A stretch of 64,000 bases of DNA, from contig JALOTY010000009.1 in the NCBI GenBank assembly GCA_025457665.1, positions 1 through 64,000 on the forward strand, read 5' to 3'. Both the position numbers and the translations under genes were made by a program. The notes beneath the pieces are model-generated. The model did no database searches. It saw nothing but the letters and a program-made list of their open reading frames with translations, and was not told where the DNA came from. The number at the start of each line of letters is the position of its first letter. The first letter of the stretch is position 1. This stretch comes from Akkermansiaceae bacterium (GTDB taxonomy: Bacteria; Verrucomicrobiota; Verrucomicrobiia; Verrucomicrobiales; Akkermansiaceae). This document shows positions 43,533 to 51,445 of this stretch, piece by piece.

Positions 43533-44150
43533 ATGCCCACTTCCACCGAGTCTTCCCACACCCACCACCTCCGAATCCGCGACGAGCAACTTGAGATCCC
43601 CACCCAGCGTTCCCAGACGCCGGATGATGTGGACGGTCGTCTGCGCATGGCCCAGACCCAGCTTGAGGAACTTCAGGCCCGCCGGGAAGAACTGGAGCGG
43701 CTGAAGCAGGAGACCGAGCGACTCAATTTCCGCCGCCGCGAACTCATTTCCTCCCAGGTGGAAATGACCGAGCGCCTGACGACGGCATTGACGATGATCG
43801 ACCGCGAGGTCTTCGAGATGCGCCAGCAGATCGAGGACCTGGAGCAGTGCCGCACCTGCTTTGCCGGGCACCTGAACAAGATCGGCAAGATCCAGCCGGA
43901 GAGTTGGTCGAGGGAGCAGCTCTCGGCCCATCTCGATCGCTCGCTCGCCCTTGTTGAGCATGCCGAAGACGAGTATTCCCAAGCTGCCGAGCACTTTTCC
44001 CGCACCCGCTCTGCCGGGATTTTCGCGGGTGTCCGCGGAGGCAAGGTCCGCCGCGGCGAGTTCCGCCAGCAGTTCATGCGTGGACTGGCGTTCAACCTCC
44101 CAGTCATCGTTCTCGGCGGCGCCGCACTCGTGCTTCTCCTCTTCCGCTGA
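43533..44150 (+). CDS. Coiled-coil protein with C-terminal membrane anchor
   Basis: 205 residues. Residues 30-130 are a long heptad coiled coil rich in Glu, Arg, Leu and Gln (Q-L-E-E-L-Q-A-R-R-E-E-L-E-R-L-K). A short linker with C-R-T-C interrupts it near 106-109. The last 20 residues (N-L-P-V-I-V-L-G-G-A-A-L-V-L-L-L-F) are a single TM helix, so the coiled coil faces the cytosol. No known family. It is 11 bp upstream of a second, shorter coiled-coil tail-anchored protein. Confidence 0.75.
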   Translation: MPTSTESSHTHHLRIRDEQLEIPTQRSQTPDDVDGRLRMAQTQLEELQARREELERLKQETERLNFRRRELISSQVEMTERLTTALTMIDREVFEMRQQIEDLEQCRTCFAGHLNKIGKIQPESWSREQLSAHLDRSLALVEHAEDEYSQAAEHFSRTRSAGIFAGVRGGKVRRGEFRQQFMRGLAFNLPVIVLGGAALVLLLFR

Positions 44151-44161
44151 TCCTTCCTGCC

Positions 44162-44482
44162 ATGGCCAAACGCCGCTCCAAGTCCACGCCCGATGAGCTT
44201 GACCTCTTCGATCAGGAGAGCCGCAAGCTTGAGGAGCAGATTGCCGAACTGGCGCGCCTGCCGGAGCAGGTAGAGCTTGAGAAGAAAGAGCGGGAGTCGA
44301 CCATCCCACCTCCGGATCACCTTGCGGAGTTGGAGAGGCGGCGTCGCTTCGATGAGCAGGCCGCCCGCGGCGAAGTCCGCAACGAGCGCCGGGCGCAGGG
44401 GAAAAGCCTGGTGCTGATGTTCCTCCTCATCACCGCGACCTTGGCCGTTCTTTCCTGGATCGTCCGGCTTTCAGGAGCGTAA
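44162..44482 (+). CDS. Small coiled-coil protein with C-terminal membrane anchor
   Basis: 106 residues from ATG 44162. Residues 10-80 are charged helices (L-E-E-Q-I-A-E-L-A-R-L-P-E-Q-V-E-L-E-K). A TM helix lies at 83-102 (L-V-L-M-F-L-L-I-T-A-T-L-A-V-L-S-W-I-V). It follows the longer coiled-coil gene by 11 bp and has the same layout, so the pair may form a hetero-oligomer on the inner membrane. No family recognised. Confidence 0.75.
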   Translation: MAKRRSKSTPDELDLFDQESRKLEEQIAELARLPEQVELEKKERESTIPPPDHLAELERRRRFDEQAARGEVRNERRAQGKSLVLMFLLITATLAVLSWIVRLSGA

Positions 44483-44484
44483 AA

Positions 44485-44820
44485 TCAGCCGGGAAACTCG
44501 AAGCCGCTGCTTGCGAGATCCACCCTGCCATCCTTGAGGAAGATCACCCCCTCCTCGCGGAGAAGTTGTTGTTTCCGCTGGATCGCCGCTCCCCTTTCCT
44601 CCCCCTGATAACCGCCCAGCGAGCCATCGATCCGGACCACGCGATGACAGGGAACTTGCGGGGCATGAGGATTCGCCCGCAAGGCCTGACCGACTGCCCG
44701 CGGTGACCCGCAGCCCAGAGCCCGCGCGAGGACGCCGTAGGTGGCCACTTTTCCCCGCGGGATTTCGCCGAGCTTGCGATAAACTCCGGCCGCAAAAACA
44801 GAAATCTTGTCGTCGCTCAT
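44485..44820 (-). CDS. Short methylguanine-DNA methyltransferase (MGMT C-terminal domain)
   Basis: 111 residues from ATG 44820. The DNA-binding/active domain is complete: I-P-R-G-K-V-A-T-Y-G, the helix with arginine finger R-A-V-G-Q-A-L-R-A-N-P, and the methyl-acceptor site P-C-H-R-V-V. Alkyltransferase-like proteins that cannot repair have Trp here; this one keeps Cys. It lacks the N-terminal Ada/MGMT domain, so it is among the shortest forms. It could repair O6-alkylguanine or act as a lesion sensor. Convergent with the coiled-coil genes, 2 bp between stops. Confidence 0.88.
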   Translation of the reverse strand: MSDDKISVFAAGVYRKLGEIPRGKVATYGVLARALGCGSPRAVGQALRANPHAPQVPCHRVVRIDGSLGGYQGEERGAAIQRKQQLLREEGVIFLKDGRVDLASSGFEFPG

Positions 44821-44861
44821 CCTTGGCACACACTACCCGCAACCCAGATTCTGTCACGCCC

Positions 44862-45758
44862 ATGATCCCACACAGCCTCCTCGCCCTGTCCCTTGTTGCC
44901 ACCGCCGCCACGGCGGAAACTCTCGATCTCGGGCGGCTCGTCCCCGCCGGGAGCGCCCGCTTCGAATCCACCTTCGGTCTTGATTTCGAAGGCCCCACGC
45001 CGGGCGAGGTGGACATGAGCACTCTGTCGTTTTTCACCCGTCTCGATTCCGTGATGCTGGGTGAGGGTCTGCAATGGTTGCCGACCTTCTCGTACGAGGC
45101 CACCTCCTTTGATTTCGATGCCCGACCCTTCGGCCTCGCTCCCGGCGCGCCGGATCTCGAGGATCCCATGCACCGGATTTCCTTCGCCAACTACTTTCTC
45201 TATCAGCCGGACGACTGCTGGTTCCATGGCCTCATGGTTTCGCCGGAAATCCGCTCGTCCTTCGATCACCTGAACTCACGCGACTTCAGCCTCTCCGCGG
45301 CGTTCGGTTCCGGTTATCGTTTCAGCGAGCGTCTCATCGTCGGTTTCGGCATCTATGCCGAGGACATCACCAATGACCCCTGGCTCATTGCCGGCCCGGC
45401 CTTCCTGTGGAATCCTTCGGAGCGCTGGTCGGTGAGCTTCTTCGGCCCCCGTTTCACGGCCCGTCGGCATTTCTCCGCAGACTCGAATCTCGCCTTTGAA
45501 GCCGGATGGAATGGCGGGCAGTGGAGTGTCGATGCCTTTGGACAGGACGCGAAGCTCGATCTTGATTCCACCCGCGCCGGCCTCGTTTACCGGCATCGCA
45601 TCCATGATGGCTGGTGGCTGGAAGCTGCCGCCGGCATGACCTTCAGCAATGATCTCCGCGTCATGTCCGCTGGAGGGCGCGACCTTTTCCCCGCCGTCAT
45701 GGGGGAAACCGGAGCAGCACCCTACGTGCGCGTCGGGGTGAGCCTGATGAACTGGTAA
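44862..45758 (+). CDS. Outer-membrane beta-barrel-like protein (DUF6268 type)
   Basis: 298 residues from ATG 44862 with a signal peptide ending A-T-A-E. The rest is alternating amphipathic strands with aromatic girdles (W-S-V-S-F-F-G-P-R-F, W-W-L-E-A-A-A-G-M-T-F) and a C-terminal V-G-V-S-L-M-N-W, ending in an aromatic residue as outer-membrane barrels do. I assign it to the barrel class by pattern only. Divergent from the MGMT gene (41 bp between starts). Confidence 0.75.
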   Translation: MIPHSLLALSLVATAATAETLDLGRLVPAGSARFESTFGLDFEGPTPGEVDMSTLSFFTRLDSVMLGEGLQWLPTFSYEATSFDFDARPFGLAPGAPDLEDPMHRISFANYFLYQPDDCWFHGLMVSPEIRSSFDHLNSRDFSLSAAFGSGYRFSERLIVGFGIYAEDITNDPWLIAGPAFLWNPSERWSVSFFGPRFTARRHFSADSNLAFEAGWNGGQWSVDAFGQDAKLDLDSTRAGLVYRHRIHDGWWLEAAAGMTFSNDLRVMSAGGRDLFPAVMGETGAAPYVRVGVSLMNW

Positions 45759-45780
45759 GACCCACCGGGCCAGGACGCAC

Positions 45781-46347
45781 TCAGCGCTTCCTGGCCTTTT
45801 TCTTTTCGATCCGCTTGCGCAGTTCCGGCCATTGCTCGCGGCTGACGATGTAGCCCACGCAGCCCTCCTTGCCGCAGCGGCAGGGATGGTCTTCGTAGCA
45901 GTCGATGTCGAAACCGTAATCGAATGTCAGCTCCTCGCCCGCCTTGATGGCCCGCAGGGAGTAGATGAAGATCTTTCCTCCGACGATCCATGCTTCGCAA
46001 TTCGGCTCGCAGGAATGATTGATCAGTCGGGCGGTGTTCCATGGCACATCGCCATCGATGTCCCATTCTTCATCCAGCGTGAAAATGTAAACCGCCGCAT
46101 CGCCGGTTTTCTCGGCTTTCTCTGCCTGTGCCCAGGCGCGGCGTTCGCTCTCTTTCTTGTTCACGAGTTCGCCGGTGTATTCGATGATCTCGCTCTCCGG
46201 GGCAATGTCCCGCGTGGCATAAACCCCGCGGCCGTGGATGGCGGAACCGCGCACTTCGCATAACTCGCTCTGACCCCGCTCCCAAAGTTTCCTGAGCTTG
46301 CGGATCATTTTGGCCTCCTCGCGGATCTTGTCCTGTTTGCTTCCCAT
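45781..46347 (-). CDS. SET-domain protein-lysine methyltransferase with post-SET zinc site
   Basis: 188 residues. The SET core shows G-R-G-V-Y-A-T-R (39-46), the pseudoknot N110-H-S-C113-E-P-N and G-E-E-L-T-F-D-Y144-G, the SAM/lysine channel Tyr. The post-SET motif C156-R-C158-G-x4-C163 with Cys113 would bind zinc. Basic ends (K-L-R-K-L-W, K-R-I-E-K-K-K-A-R-K-R) may contact nucleic acid. Bacterial SET proteins are sparse outside Chlamydiae and Verrucomicrobiota; in Chlamydia they modify histone-H1-like Hc proteins. Convergent with the barrel gene, 22 bp between stops. Confidence 0.92.
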   Translation of the reverse strand: MGSKQDKIREEAKMIRKLRKLWERGQSELCEVRGSAIHGRGVYATRDIAPESEIIEYTGELVNKKESERRAWAQAEKAEKTGDAAVYIFTLDEEWDIDGDVPWNTARLINHSCEPNCEAWIVGGKIFIYSLRAIKAGEELTFDYGFDIDCYEDHPCRCGKEGCVGYIVSREQWPELRKRIEKKKARKR

Positions 46348-46393
46348 ATCTGCTTGCGTTGATGCTTCCTTGCCCGACCTCCGACATCGGACT

Positions 46394-46975
46394 TCATTTC
46401 ACCTCCTCGCGCTTCACTTCGGGAAGCTGGAGATTCGCCGGCAGGGAGGTGAAAAAGCTCCGCAAATCGGAGACCGTCACGTCACTGCCATTGATGAAAG
46501 TCCAGTTGAGCTTGTCCTTGTCCGCCACCGCGACCTGAAACCCATAGACCTTGAGCAGCGCCGGCTTGGGATTGGCATTCTGCAGCACGCGCAATTCGGT
46601 CACGGTCGGCACGAGCAGCAGCCACTTGGTCATCACTTCGGCACCGTCCGCGCCCTTGCCCGGCCAGACTTCATGGACCTTGGGTTCACCGTAGGTCGCC
46701 ACGGAAAGAATGCTGATCCCATTGCGCGCCATCGTCGGGCCGATCGAACGCAGTTGCTCTTCGAGTTTCTCCATCCCGCCGATGCGCTTCGCCAAGCGCT
46801 CCTTCCACTGGGGATACATGAGCTGCACGGCGATCTCGTGTTCCCCCATGACGATCTTTTTGCCCATCTCGTTCACGGCATCCTCGGCGGATTTCACCAC
46901 CTCCGGCGGAGCGATGACCTGGGCCGCCAGGGGCAGGAGTCCGAGGAAAAACACACAAATCAGGTGCTTGAACAT
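46394..46975 (-). CDS. Exported hypothetical protein
   Basis: 193 residues from ATG 46975 (M-F-K-H-L-I-C-V-F-F-L-G-L-L-P-L-A-A-Q), a good signal peptide; the frame's upstream part is Gly/Arg noise. The mature protein is mixed alpha/beta (W-L-L-L-V-P-T-V-T-E-L) and may be a DUF4440/SnoaL-like or NTF2-type small domain. Function unknown. Its start lies 165 bp from parB, divergent. Confidence 0.7.
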   Translation of the reverse strand: MFKHLICVFFLGLLPLAAQVIAPPEVVKSAEDAVNEMGKKIVMGEHEIAVQLMYPQWKERLAKRIGGMEKLEEQLRSIGPTMARNGISILSVATYGEPKVHEVWPGKGADGAEVMTKWLLLVPTVTELRVLQNANPKPALLKVYGFQVAVADKDKLNWTFINGSDVTVSDLRSFFTSLPANLQLPEVKREEVK

Positions 46976-47140
46976 GCCCGAATGGATGACTCCCCCCTCT
47001 CCCGAGGTCAAGCGCGCCCTCCTGCCAGCCTCCTTTCGGCCCACCCCGCCGCCCGATTCGCCTTCTGCCACCGACATCCGCGCGATTCCCCACAAATCGG
47101 CTTGGCTTCCCCGGCCGCCATTTGTCAGCTTCCCCCTCCC

Positions 47141-48037
47141 ATGTCGAAGCAGGCTCTAGGCAAAGGACTCGGTGCCCTCATCCGCAAACAAGGTCCGAAC
47201 ACAGATGCTCCCTCCCCCCAGGAAGGTGCCGGGAAAGCTCGCGAAGTCGCGATCGATCTCGTGGTCCCCAGCCCGCTTCAACCGCGGACTCATTTCGTCG
47301 AATCCCCTCTCGATGAACTCGTGGATTCGATCCGCCAGCATGGCATCATCCAGCCTCTCATCGTCCGTCCGGTCAACGGCAAGTTCGAGCTGATCGCCGG
47401 CGAACGTCGTTGGCGCGCCTCGAAAAAACTCGGCCTCGCCACCGTCCCGGTCATCGAACGCGAAGCATCCGACCGCGACGTGCTCGAAATGGCCCTGATC
47501 GAGAACCTCCAGCGGGAGGACCTCAATCCCATCGAAGAAGCCGCCGGCTATGTCCGGCTCGCCCGCGAGTTTTCGATGAAACAGGACGAGATCGGCACCC
47601 GCGTCGGCAAGTCCCGCGCCAGCGTCGCCAATGCGATGCGCCTGCTCGAACTCCACCCGGACATTCAGCCGCTCGTCGCCCAAGGACGCCTCAGTGTCGG
47701 CCACGCCAAGGCCATCCTCGCCATCAAGGACAAGGACACCCAGCTTCTCGCCAGCGATCTGATCATCCGCAAGTCCCTCACCGTCCGAGCCGCGGAAAAA
47801 CTCGCCCAGGAGTACTCCAGCGAGGCCGTGGAAAAAAAGGGCGCGCGCAGTTCCGGCGGGCAATCGTCCCAGGAAGCGGATGCCCACATCCGCTCCATTC
47901 AGAACCACCTCCGCGACCATTTCGCCACCCACGTGACGGTCCATCACAGCGCCAAAAAGGGCCGGATCGAGCTGGAATACTACGGCAACGACGACCTCCA
48001 GCGCATCCTCGACCTTCTCGGCATCGGCGAGGTCTGA
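47141..48037 (+). CDS. parB: Chromosome-partitioning protein ParB
   Basis: 298 residues. N-terminal K-Q-A-L-G-K-G-L-G-A-L-I is the ParA-contacting start. The CTPase pocket is present as G87-E-R-R-W-R92 with the I-A-G-E-R-R-W-R-A-S context, and E-N-L-Q-R-E-D-L-N-P-I-E-E-A follows. A helix-turn-helix (K-S-R-A-S-V-A-N-A-M-R-L) reads parS. The C-terminal dimer domain is shorter than usual. No parA next to it; I did not find a perfect parS site. Presence of parB suggests, but does not prove, that the origin lies not far away. Confidence 0.93.
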   Translation: MSKQALGKGLGALIRKQGPNTDAPSPQEGAGKAREVAIDLVVPSPLQPRTHFVESPLDELVDSIRQHGIIQPLIVRPVNGKFELIAGERRWRASKKLGLATVPVIEREASDRDVLEMALIENLQREDLNPIEEAAGYVRLAREFSMKQDEIGTRVGKSRASVANAMRLLELHPDIQPLVAQGRLSVGHAKAILAIKDKDTQLLASDLIIRKSLTVRAAEKLAQEYSSEAVEKKGARSSGGQSSQEADAHIRSIQNHLRDHFATHVTVHHSAKKGRIELEYYGNDDLQRILDLLGIGEV

Positions 48038-48091
48038 GAAACTCTCCACCCTTGCCGTCGGCCCACGGATGGCGGAGTGTTCCCAAAAGCC

Positions 48092-49072
48092 ATGCGCCGC
48101 GCCACCGCTCTCGTTCTCCCCCTTGCCCTCATTCCGGCACTTCTGCTCACCGTCTGCCGCAAAGGCCCGGAAGGCAGCAAGGCGGAAGCGGCTTCCACGG
48201 TTCCTTTCGAACCCCTCCCCGCGACCTTTGCGGACAGCTTCTCGGGAGAAAAAGCCTTCCAGCACGTCGCCGATATCGTCGCCCTCGGCCCCCGCCCGCC
48301 GGAAAGCAAGGGCCATGCGGACACGCTCGACTACATCGAAAAATCCCTGGCCGCCTCCGGCTGGACCAGCCGCCGCCAGACCCTCCGCGCCGCCACGCCG
48401 GACGGGCCCATGACCTTCACCAACCTCATCGCCCGCTACTCCTCGGCCCCGGCGATGCCGGACTCGCTCCCCGTGATCCTCGGCGGCCACTTCGACTCGA
48501 AAATCCTCCCCTTCCCATTCGTCGGTGCGAACGATGGCGGCTCCTCGACCGGCATCATGATTGAAATCGCCCGGGTTCTTTCCGCCGATCCCAAGCAGGC
48601 GGCCAAGGTGGAGCTGGTCTTCTTCGATGGCGAGGAAGCCATCCGCGAAAACATCACCCCCTCCGACGGGCTCTACGGATCGAAATACTTCGCCCACGAA
48701 ATGCTCACCCGCCGCACCTTGCCGGCATTCGGCATGGTCATCGATATCGTTGGCGACCCTCGATACGCGCTCTATTGGAACCCCGAATCCCCTGCCACTT
48801 TCCAGGAAGCCGTGGCCCGTGAGTCCGCCGCGCTTGCCTTTGCCCTGCCCGTGAAAGTCGCGCCCGGACAGATCATCGATGACCACATCCCGCTTCAGAA
48901 CGCCGGCTTGCCCTGCCTTCATCTCATCGGCGATTTCATGACCATGCCCTACTGGCATCAGCCCGGCGACACCCTCGACAAGGTCACCCCTGAAATGCTC
49001 GATCGCGTGGGCAAACTGGTCCTGCGCTTTCTCAGCACCCCGGGATTGGTCGAAAACCCACCGCCACCCTGA
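48092..49072 (+). CDS. Exported M28-type glutaminyl cyclase-like enzyme
   Basis: 326 residues from ATG 48092 (GTG 48077 is the alternative). A hydrophobic N-terminus (L-P-L-A-L-I-P-A-L-L-L-T-V-C) is a signal or lipoprotein anchor, though Val before Cys is unusual for a lipobox. The zinc hydrolase core G-G-H-F-D-S-K, G-A-N-D148-G-G, F-F-D-G-E181-E-A, D-G-L-Y-G-S-K-Y-F, D-D-H-I-P and the late Y-W-H-Q are the pattern of animal-type glutaminyl-peptide cyclotransferase. It would form N-terminal pyroglutamate on exported proteins; aminopeptidase activity is the alternative. Confidence 0.85.
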   Translation: MRRATALVLPLALIPALLLTVCRKGPEGSKAEAASTVPFEPLPATFADSFSGEKAFQHVADIVALGPRPPESKGHADTLDYIEKSLAASGWTSRRQTLRAATPDGPMTFTNLIARYSSAPAMPDSLPVILGGHFDSKILPFPFVGANDGGSSTGIMIEIARVLSADPKQAAKVELVFFDGEEAIRENITPSDGLYGSKYFAHEMLTRRTLPAFGMVIDIVGDPRYALYWNPESPATFQEAVARESAALAFALPVKVAPGQIIDDHIPLQNAGLPCLHLIGDFMTMPYWHQPGDTLDKVTPEMLDRVGKLVLRFLSTPGLVENPPPP

Positions 49073-49138
49073 GCCCCGCTCCGCGCCATCCGGAATTTCA
49101 GCCTTGTCGCCGCCGCCGGGCAGCCCACCTTCGCCGCC

Positions 49139-49756
49139 ATGTCGAAATACGCTGGCGAAGAAGTGCTCGTCGTCCCACGGGCCCTGTTTGATGAAATCGG
49201 CTCCTTCTCAGGAATCCGGACTGAGGAGATCGATGCTGCCATCGCCCGCCTGCTCGATCCCGCCAACCACTTTTTCATGGACCGCGCCACTGCGGAGGAA
49301 GATCCCACGCACAAACAAATCATCCCCTACTGCGTGATCCGTTGTGGCGACCGTATCCTGAACTACACCCGCGGCAAAGCCGGCGGCGAAGCCCGCCTCC
49401 ACGCCCAGCGCTCCGTCGGCGTCGGCGGTCACATCAACCCCATCGATACCGGCGGCGGCCGCACCGGTCCCGAAGCCTACCAGGCCGCTGTCGAACGCGA
49501 GTTGCATGAGGAACTCGTCTTCGATGCCCCCCACCACAACCGCATCATCGGACTCCTCAACGATGACTCGAACCCCGTCGGCCAAGTCCACCTTGGCATC
49601 GTCCACCTCATCGAAATCGAAAGCGAAGCCGTCCGCTCGAACGAAGATGCTCTAACAGACCTGACCTTCACCTCCCTCGCCGATCTCAGCGGCCCTCTTT
49701 TCGATCGCCTCGAAACCTGGTCCCAGGCCTGCATCCGCCATCTGGCCGAGGCGTGA
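49139..49756 (+). CDS. Nudix-fold phosphoesterase-like protein
   Basis: 205 residues. G-V-G-G-H-I-N-P (95-102) and A-V-E-R-E-L-H-E-E-L are a Nudix box with a longer-than-usual spacer (extra P-I-D-T-G-G-G-R-T-G-P-E). This is the predicted phosphoesterase/Nudix group (COG4112 type); substrate unknown. It follows the cyclase gene by 66 bp and precedes a VOC-fold gene by 36 bp on the same strand. Confidence 0.8.
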   Translation: MSKYAGEEVLVVPRALFDEIGSFSGIRTEEIDAAIARLLDPANHFFMDRATAEEDPTHKQIIPYCVIRCGDRILNYTRGKAGGEARLHAQRSVGVGGHINPIDTGGGRTGPEAYQAAVERELHEELVFDAPHHNRIIGLLNDDSNPVGQVHLGIVHLIEIESEAVRSNEDALTDLTFTSLADLSGPLFDRLETWSQACIRHLAEA

Positions 49757-49792
49757 CACTCCAACCAAGAAAATCTAACAACTCTCCTCCCC

Positions 49793-50263
49793 ATGACTCC
49801 CGGCGTTCCCGAAGGTTACTCCACCCTCACCCCATCGCTCAACCTGCGCGGCGCGCGGAAGGCCCTGGCATTCTATCAGCAGGCCTTCGATGCCGTGGAA
49901 CGCTTTGTCATGCCCGATGAAAAGGGCGGAGTCATGCATGGCGAAATGCAGATCGGTGATTCCATCGTCATGTTCTGCGATGAGGACCCTGAATGGGGCG
50001 CGCTGAGTCCTGAATCCGCCGGCGGATGCCCGCTGAGCCTGAATCTCTATGTTCCGGACTGCGATGCCCTCACCGCCCAAGCCTCGACAGCCGGAGCGGA
50101 AATCCTCAAGCAACCCAGCACCTACCCCTGGGGAGAGCGCAGTGCCATGGTCCGCGACCCCTTCGGTTTCCGCTGGGCGATCTGCACCCATGTCGAGGAC
50201 GTGGAGCCCGAGGAAGTCCAGCGCAGGCTGGCCCGCTGGGATCCCATCGCCGGAACCTGGTGA
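49793..50263 (+). CDS. VOC-family (PhnB/glyoxalase-like) protein
   Basis: 156 residues. Two beta-alpha-beta-beta-beta units: A-L-A-F-Y-Q-Q-A-F-D-A-V-E at the start, H-G-E-M-Q-I-G-D-S-I-V-M at the mid, then R-D-P-F-G-F-R-W-A-I at the end. This is the PhnB-like branch of the vicinal oxygen chelate superfamily; metal ligands are not fully conserved, so activity is uncertain. Convergent with the aldo/keto reductase gene. Confidence 0.85.
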   Translation: MTPGVPEGYSTLTPSLNLRGARKALAFYQQAFDAVERFVMPDEKGGVMHGEMQIGDSIVMFCDEDPEWGALSPESAGGCPLSLNLYVPDCDALTAQASTAGAEILKQPSTYPWGERSAMVRDPFGFRWAICTHVEDVEPEEVQRRLARWDPIAGTW

Positions 50264-50273
50264 TCCCGCACTC

Positions 50274-51389
50274 TCACCAATCGCTGCCCAAGCCGTAACG
50301 GCCCGCCAGCTCTAACAATTCCTCACGCATCGGCCATTCGTCCGGCCGTTCACTGCTTGCATGGCGCTTGCTCGCGCCTTTCAGGGTCATGCAGCCGGTG
50401 TTGTCGCCGATGGCCTTGATCTCCTCCACTTCGCTTGCGGACAGGCGGATGTCAGGGATCACTGCAAACTCACGGATGCGGTCTTCGATGGATCGTGCGT
50501 CATCTCCCGCTTCCTGAATGAAGGTGGGCACCACGCTTTCCACCGGCCGCTGGCTCAGGTTCCAGACCGCTGCGAGTTGGATCATGCTCAGGCCGTGACG
50601 TTCGGCGATGGGTTTCATCTTTTCAATCTTCTCCAAGCCATGACCCACCCAGCCCTCGGGGCGATAGGCGCGATGATCTCCCGGTTTGAAAACGTGATCC
50701 GACTTCATGTCCCCGAAGAAAAGCCCGCCGAAATCAACCACGCGGGTGAGCACCTTCACGCCGTGTTTTTCGCAAGCAGGCAAGGTCAGCCCGACAGGCC
50801 AGGGCTCCAGCGGATTGAGAATGAGCATGGCCCAATCGATGTCCGACCCGAAGCGTTCAAGGCAATGGACCACATCGAGGGTGAACCCATTTGCAGGTCC
50901 GGGGGCGATGCCCAATCTCGCCACCATGCCGGAATCCTTGAGTGCCCGCAATCCGTCCCACACGGCCTCACTGGTGTATCCGGTCTCATCCGGATTGTGG
51001 AGCATCAGCAGATCGAAATGGTCGGTGCGGCAATGTTTGAGCGAATCGGCACAGGCCATTTCCAGATAGGCCGCATACTGATCCGGACCGCGCAGCTCGG
51101 GATCGGTGAAACGCGGATAGCCCCGGCTGCCCTGCCTCTGACCCTCATGGAAATCATGCCCCAGCATGCCCACCAGGCAGTAGCTGTCGCGATCGATCCC
51201 CGCCAAGGCCTCACCTAACAGCTCATCCGCCTTGCCATTGCCATAGACATCCGCCGTGACAAAGGTGCGGAAGCCGGCCTCGTAGGCAGTCTGGATGCAC
51301 TCGCGGTAGCGGGCCTCGCTCAGTGTCTCGCCAAAGTGCATGAAGCGTCCGCCGCTCCAGGTGCCATACGCGGTCGTGGTCAGATCCAT
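50274..51389 (-). CDS. Aldo/keto reductase
   Basis: 371 residues from ATG 51389 (M-D-L-T-T-T-A-Y-G-T-W); the frame upstream is Gly/Arg-rich noise. The TIM barrel has F-V-T-A-D-V-Y-G-N-G-K-A-D-E-L-L-G-E-A-L (active-site Asp-Tyr region), D-H-F-D-L-L-M-L-H-N-P-D and the C-terminal NADPH-binding V-P-T-F. The catalytic Tyr is in V-Y-G-N-G. Substrate unknown; oxidoreductases of this type often act on sugars or aldehydes. Confidence 0.9.
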   Translation of the reverse strand: MDLTTTAYGTWSGGRFMHFGETLSEARYRECIQTAYEAGFRTFVTADVYGNGKADELLGEALAGIDRDSYCLVGMLGHDFHEGQRQGSRGYPRFTDPELRGPDQYAAYLEMACADSLKHCRTDHFDLLMLHNPDETGYTSEAVWDGLRALKDSGMVARLGIAPGPANGFTLDVVHCLERFGSDIDWAMLILNPLEPWPVGLTLPACEKHGVKVLTRVVDFGGLFFGDMKSDHVFKPGDHRAYRPEGWVGHGLEKIEKMKPIAERHGLSMIQLAAVWNLSQRPVESVVPTFIQEAGDDARSIEDRIREFAVIPDIRLSASEVEEIKAIGDNTGCMTLKGASKRHASSERPDEWPMREELLELAGRYGLGSDW

Positions 51390-51445
51390 GGCTTTCCCAT
51401 AAGCCCCGCACGCCCCCCGGTCAACGGCCGGAAAGCCGGTGGAGT

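Noticed and set aside
43191..44309. 372-codon minus-strand frame
   Set aside because: Shadow of the two coiled-coil genes; composition lacks any domain pattern.
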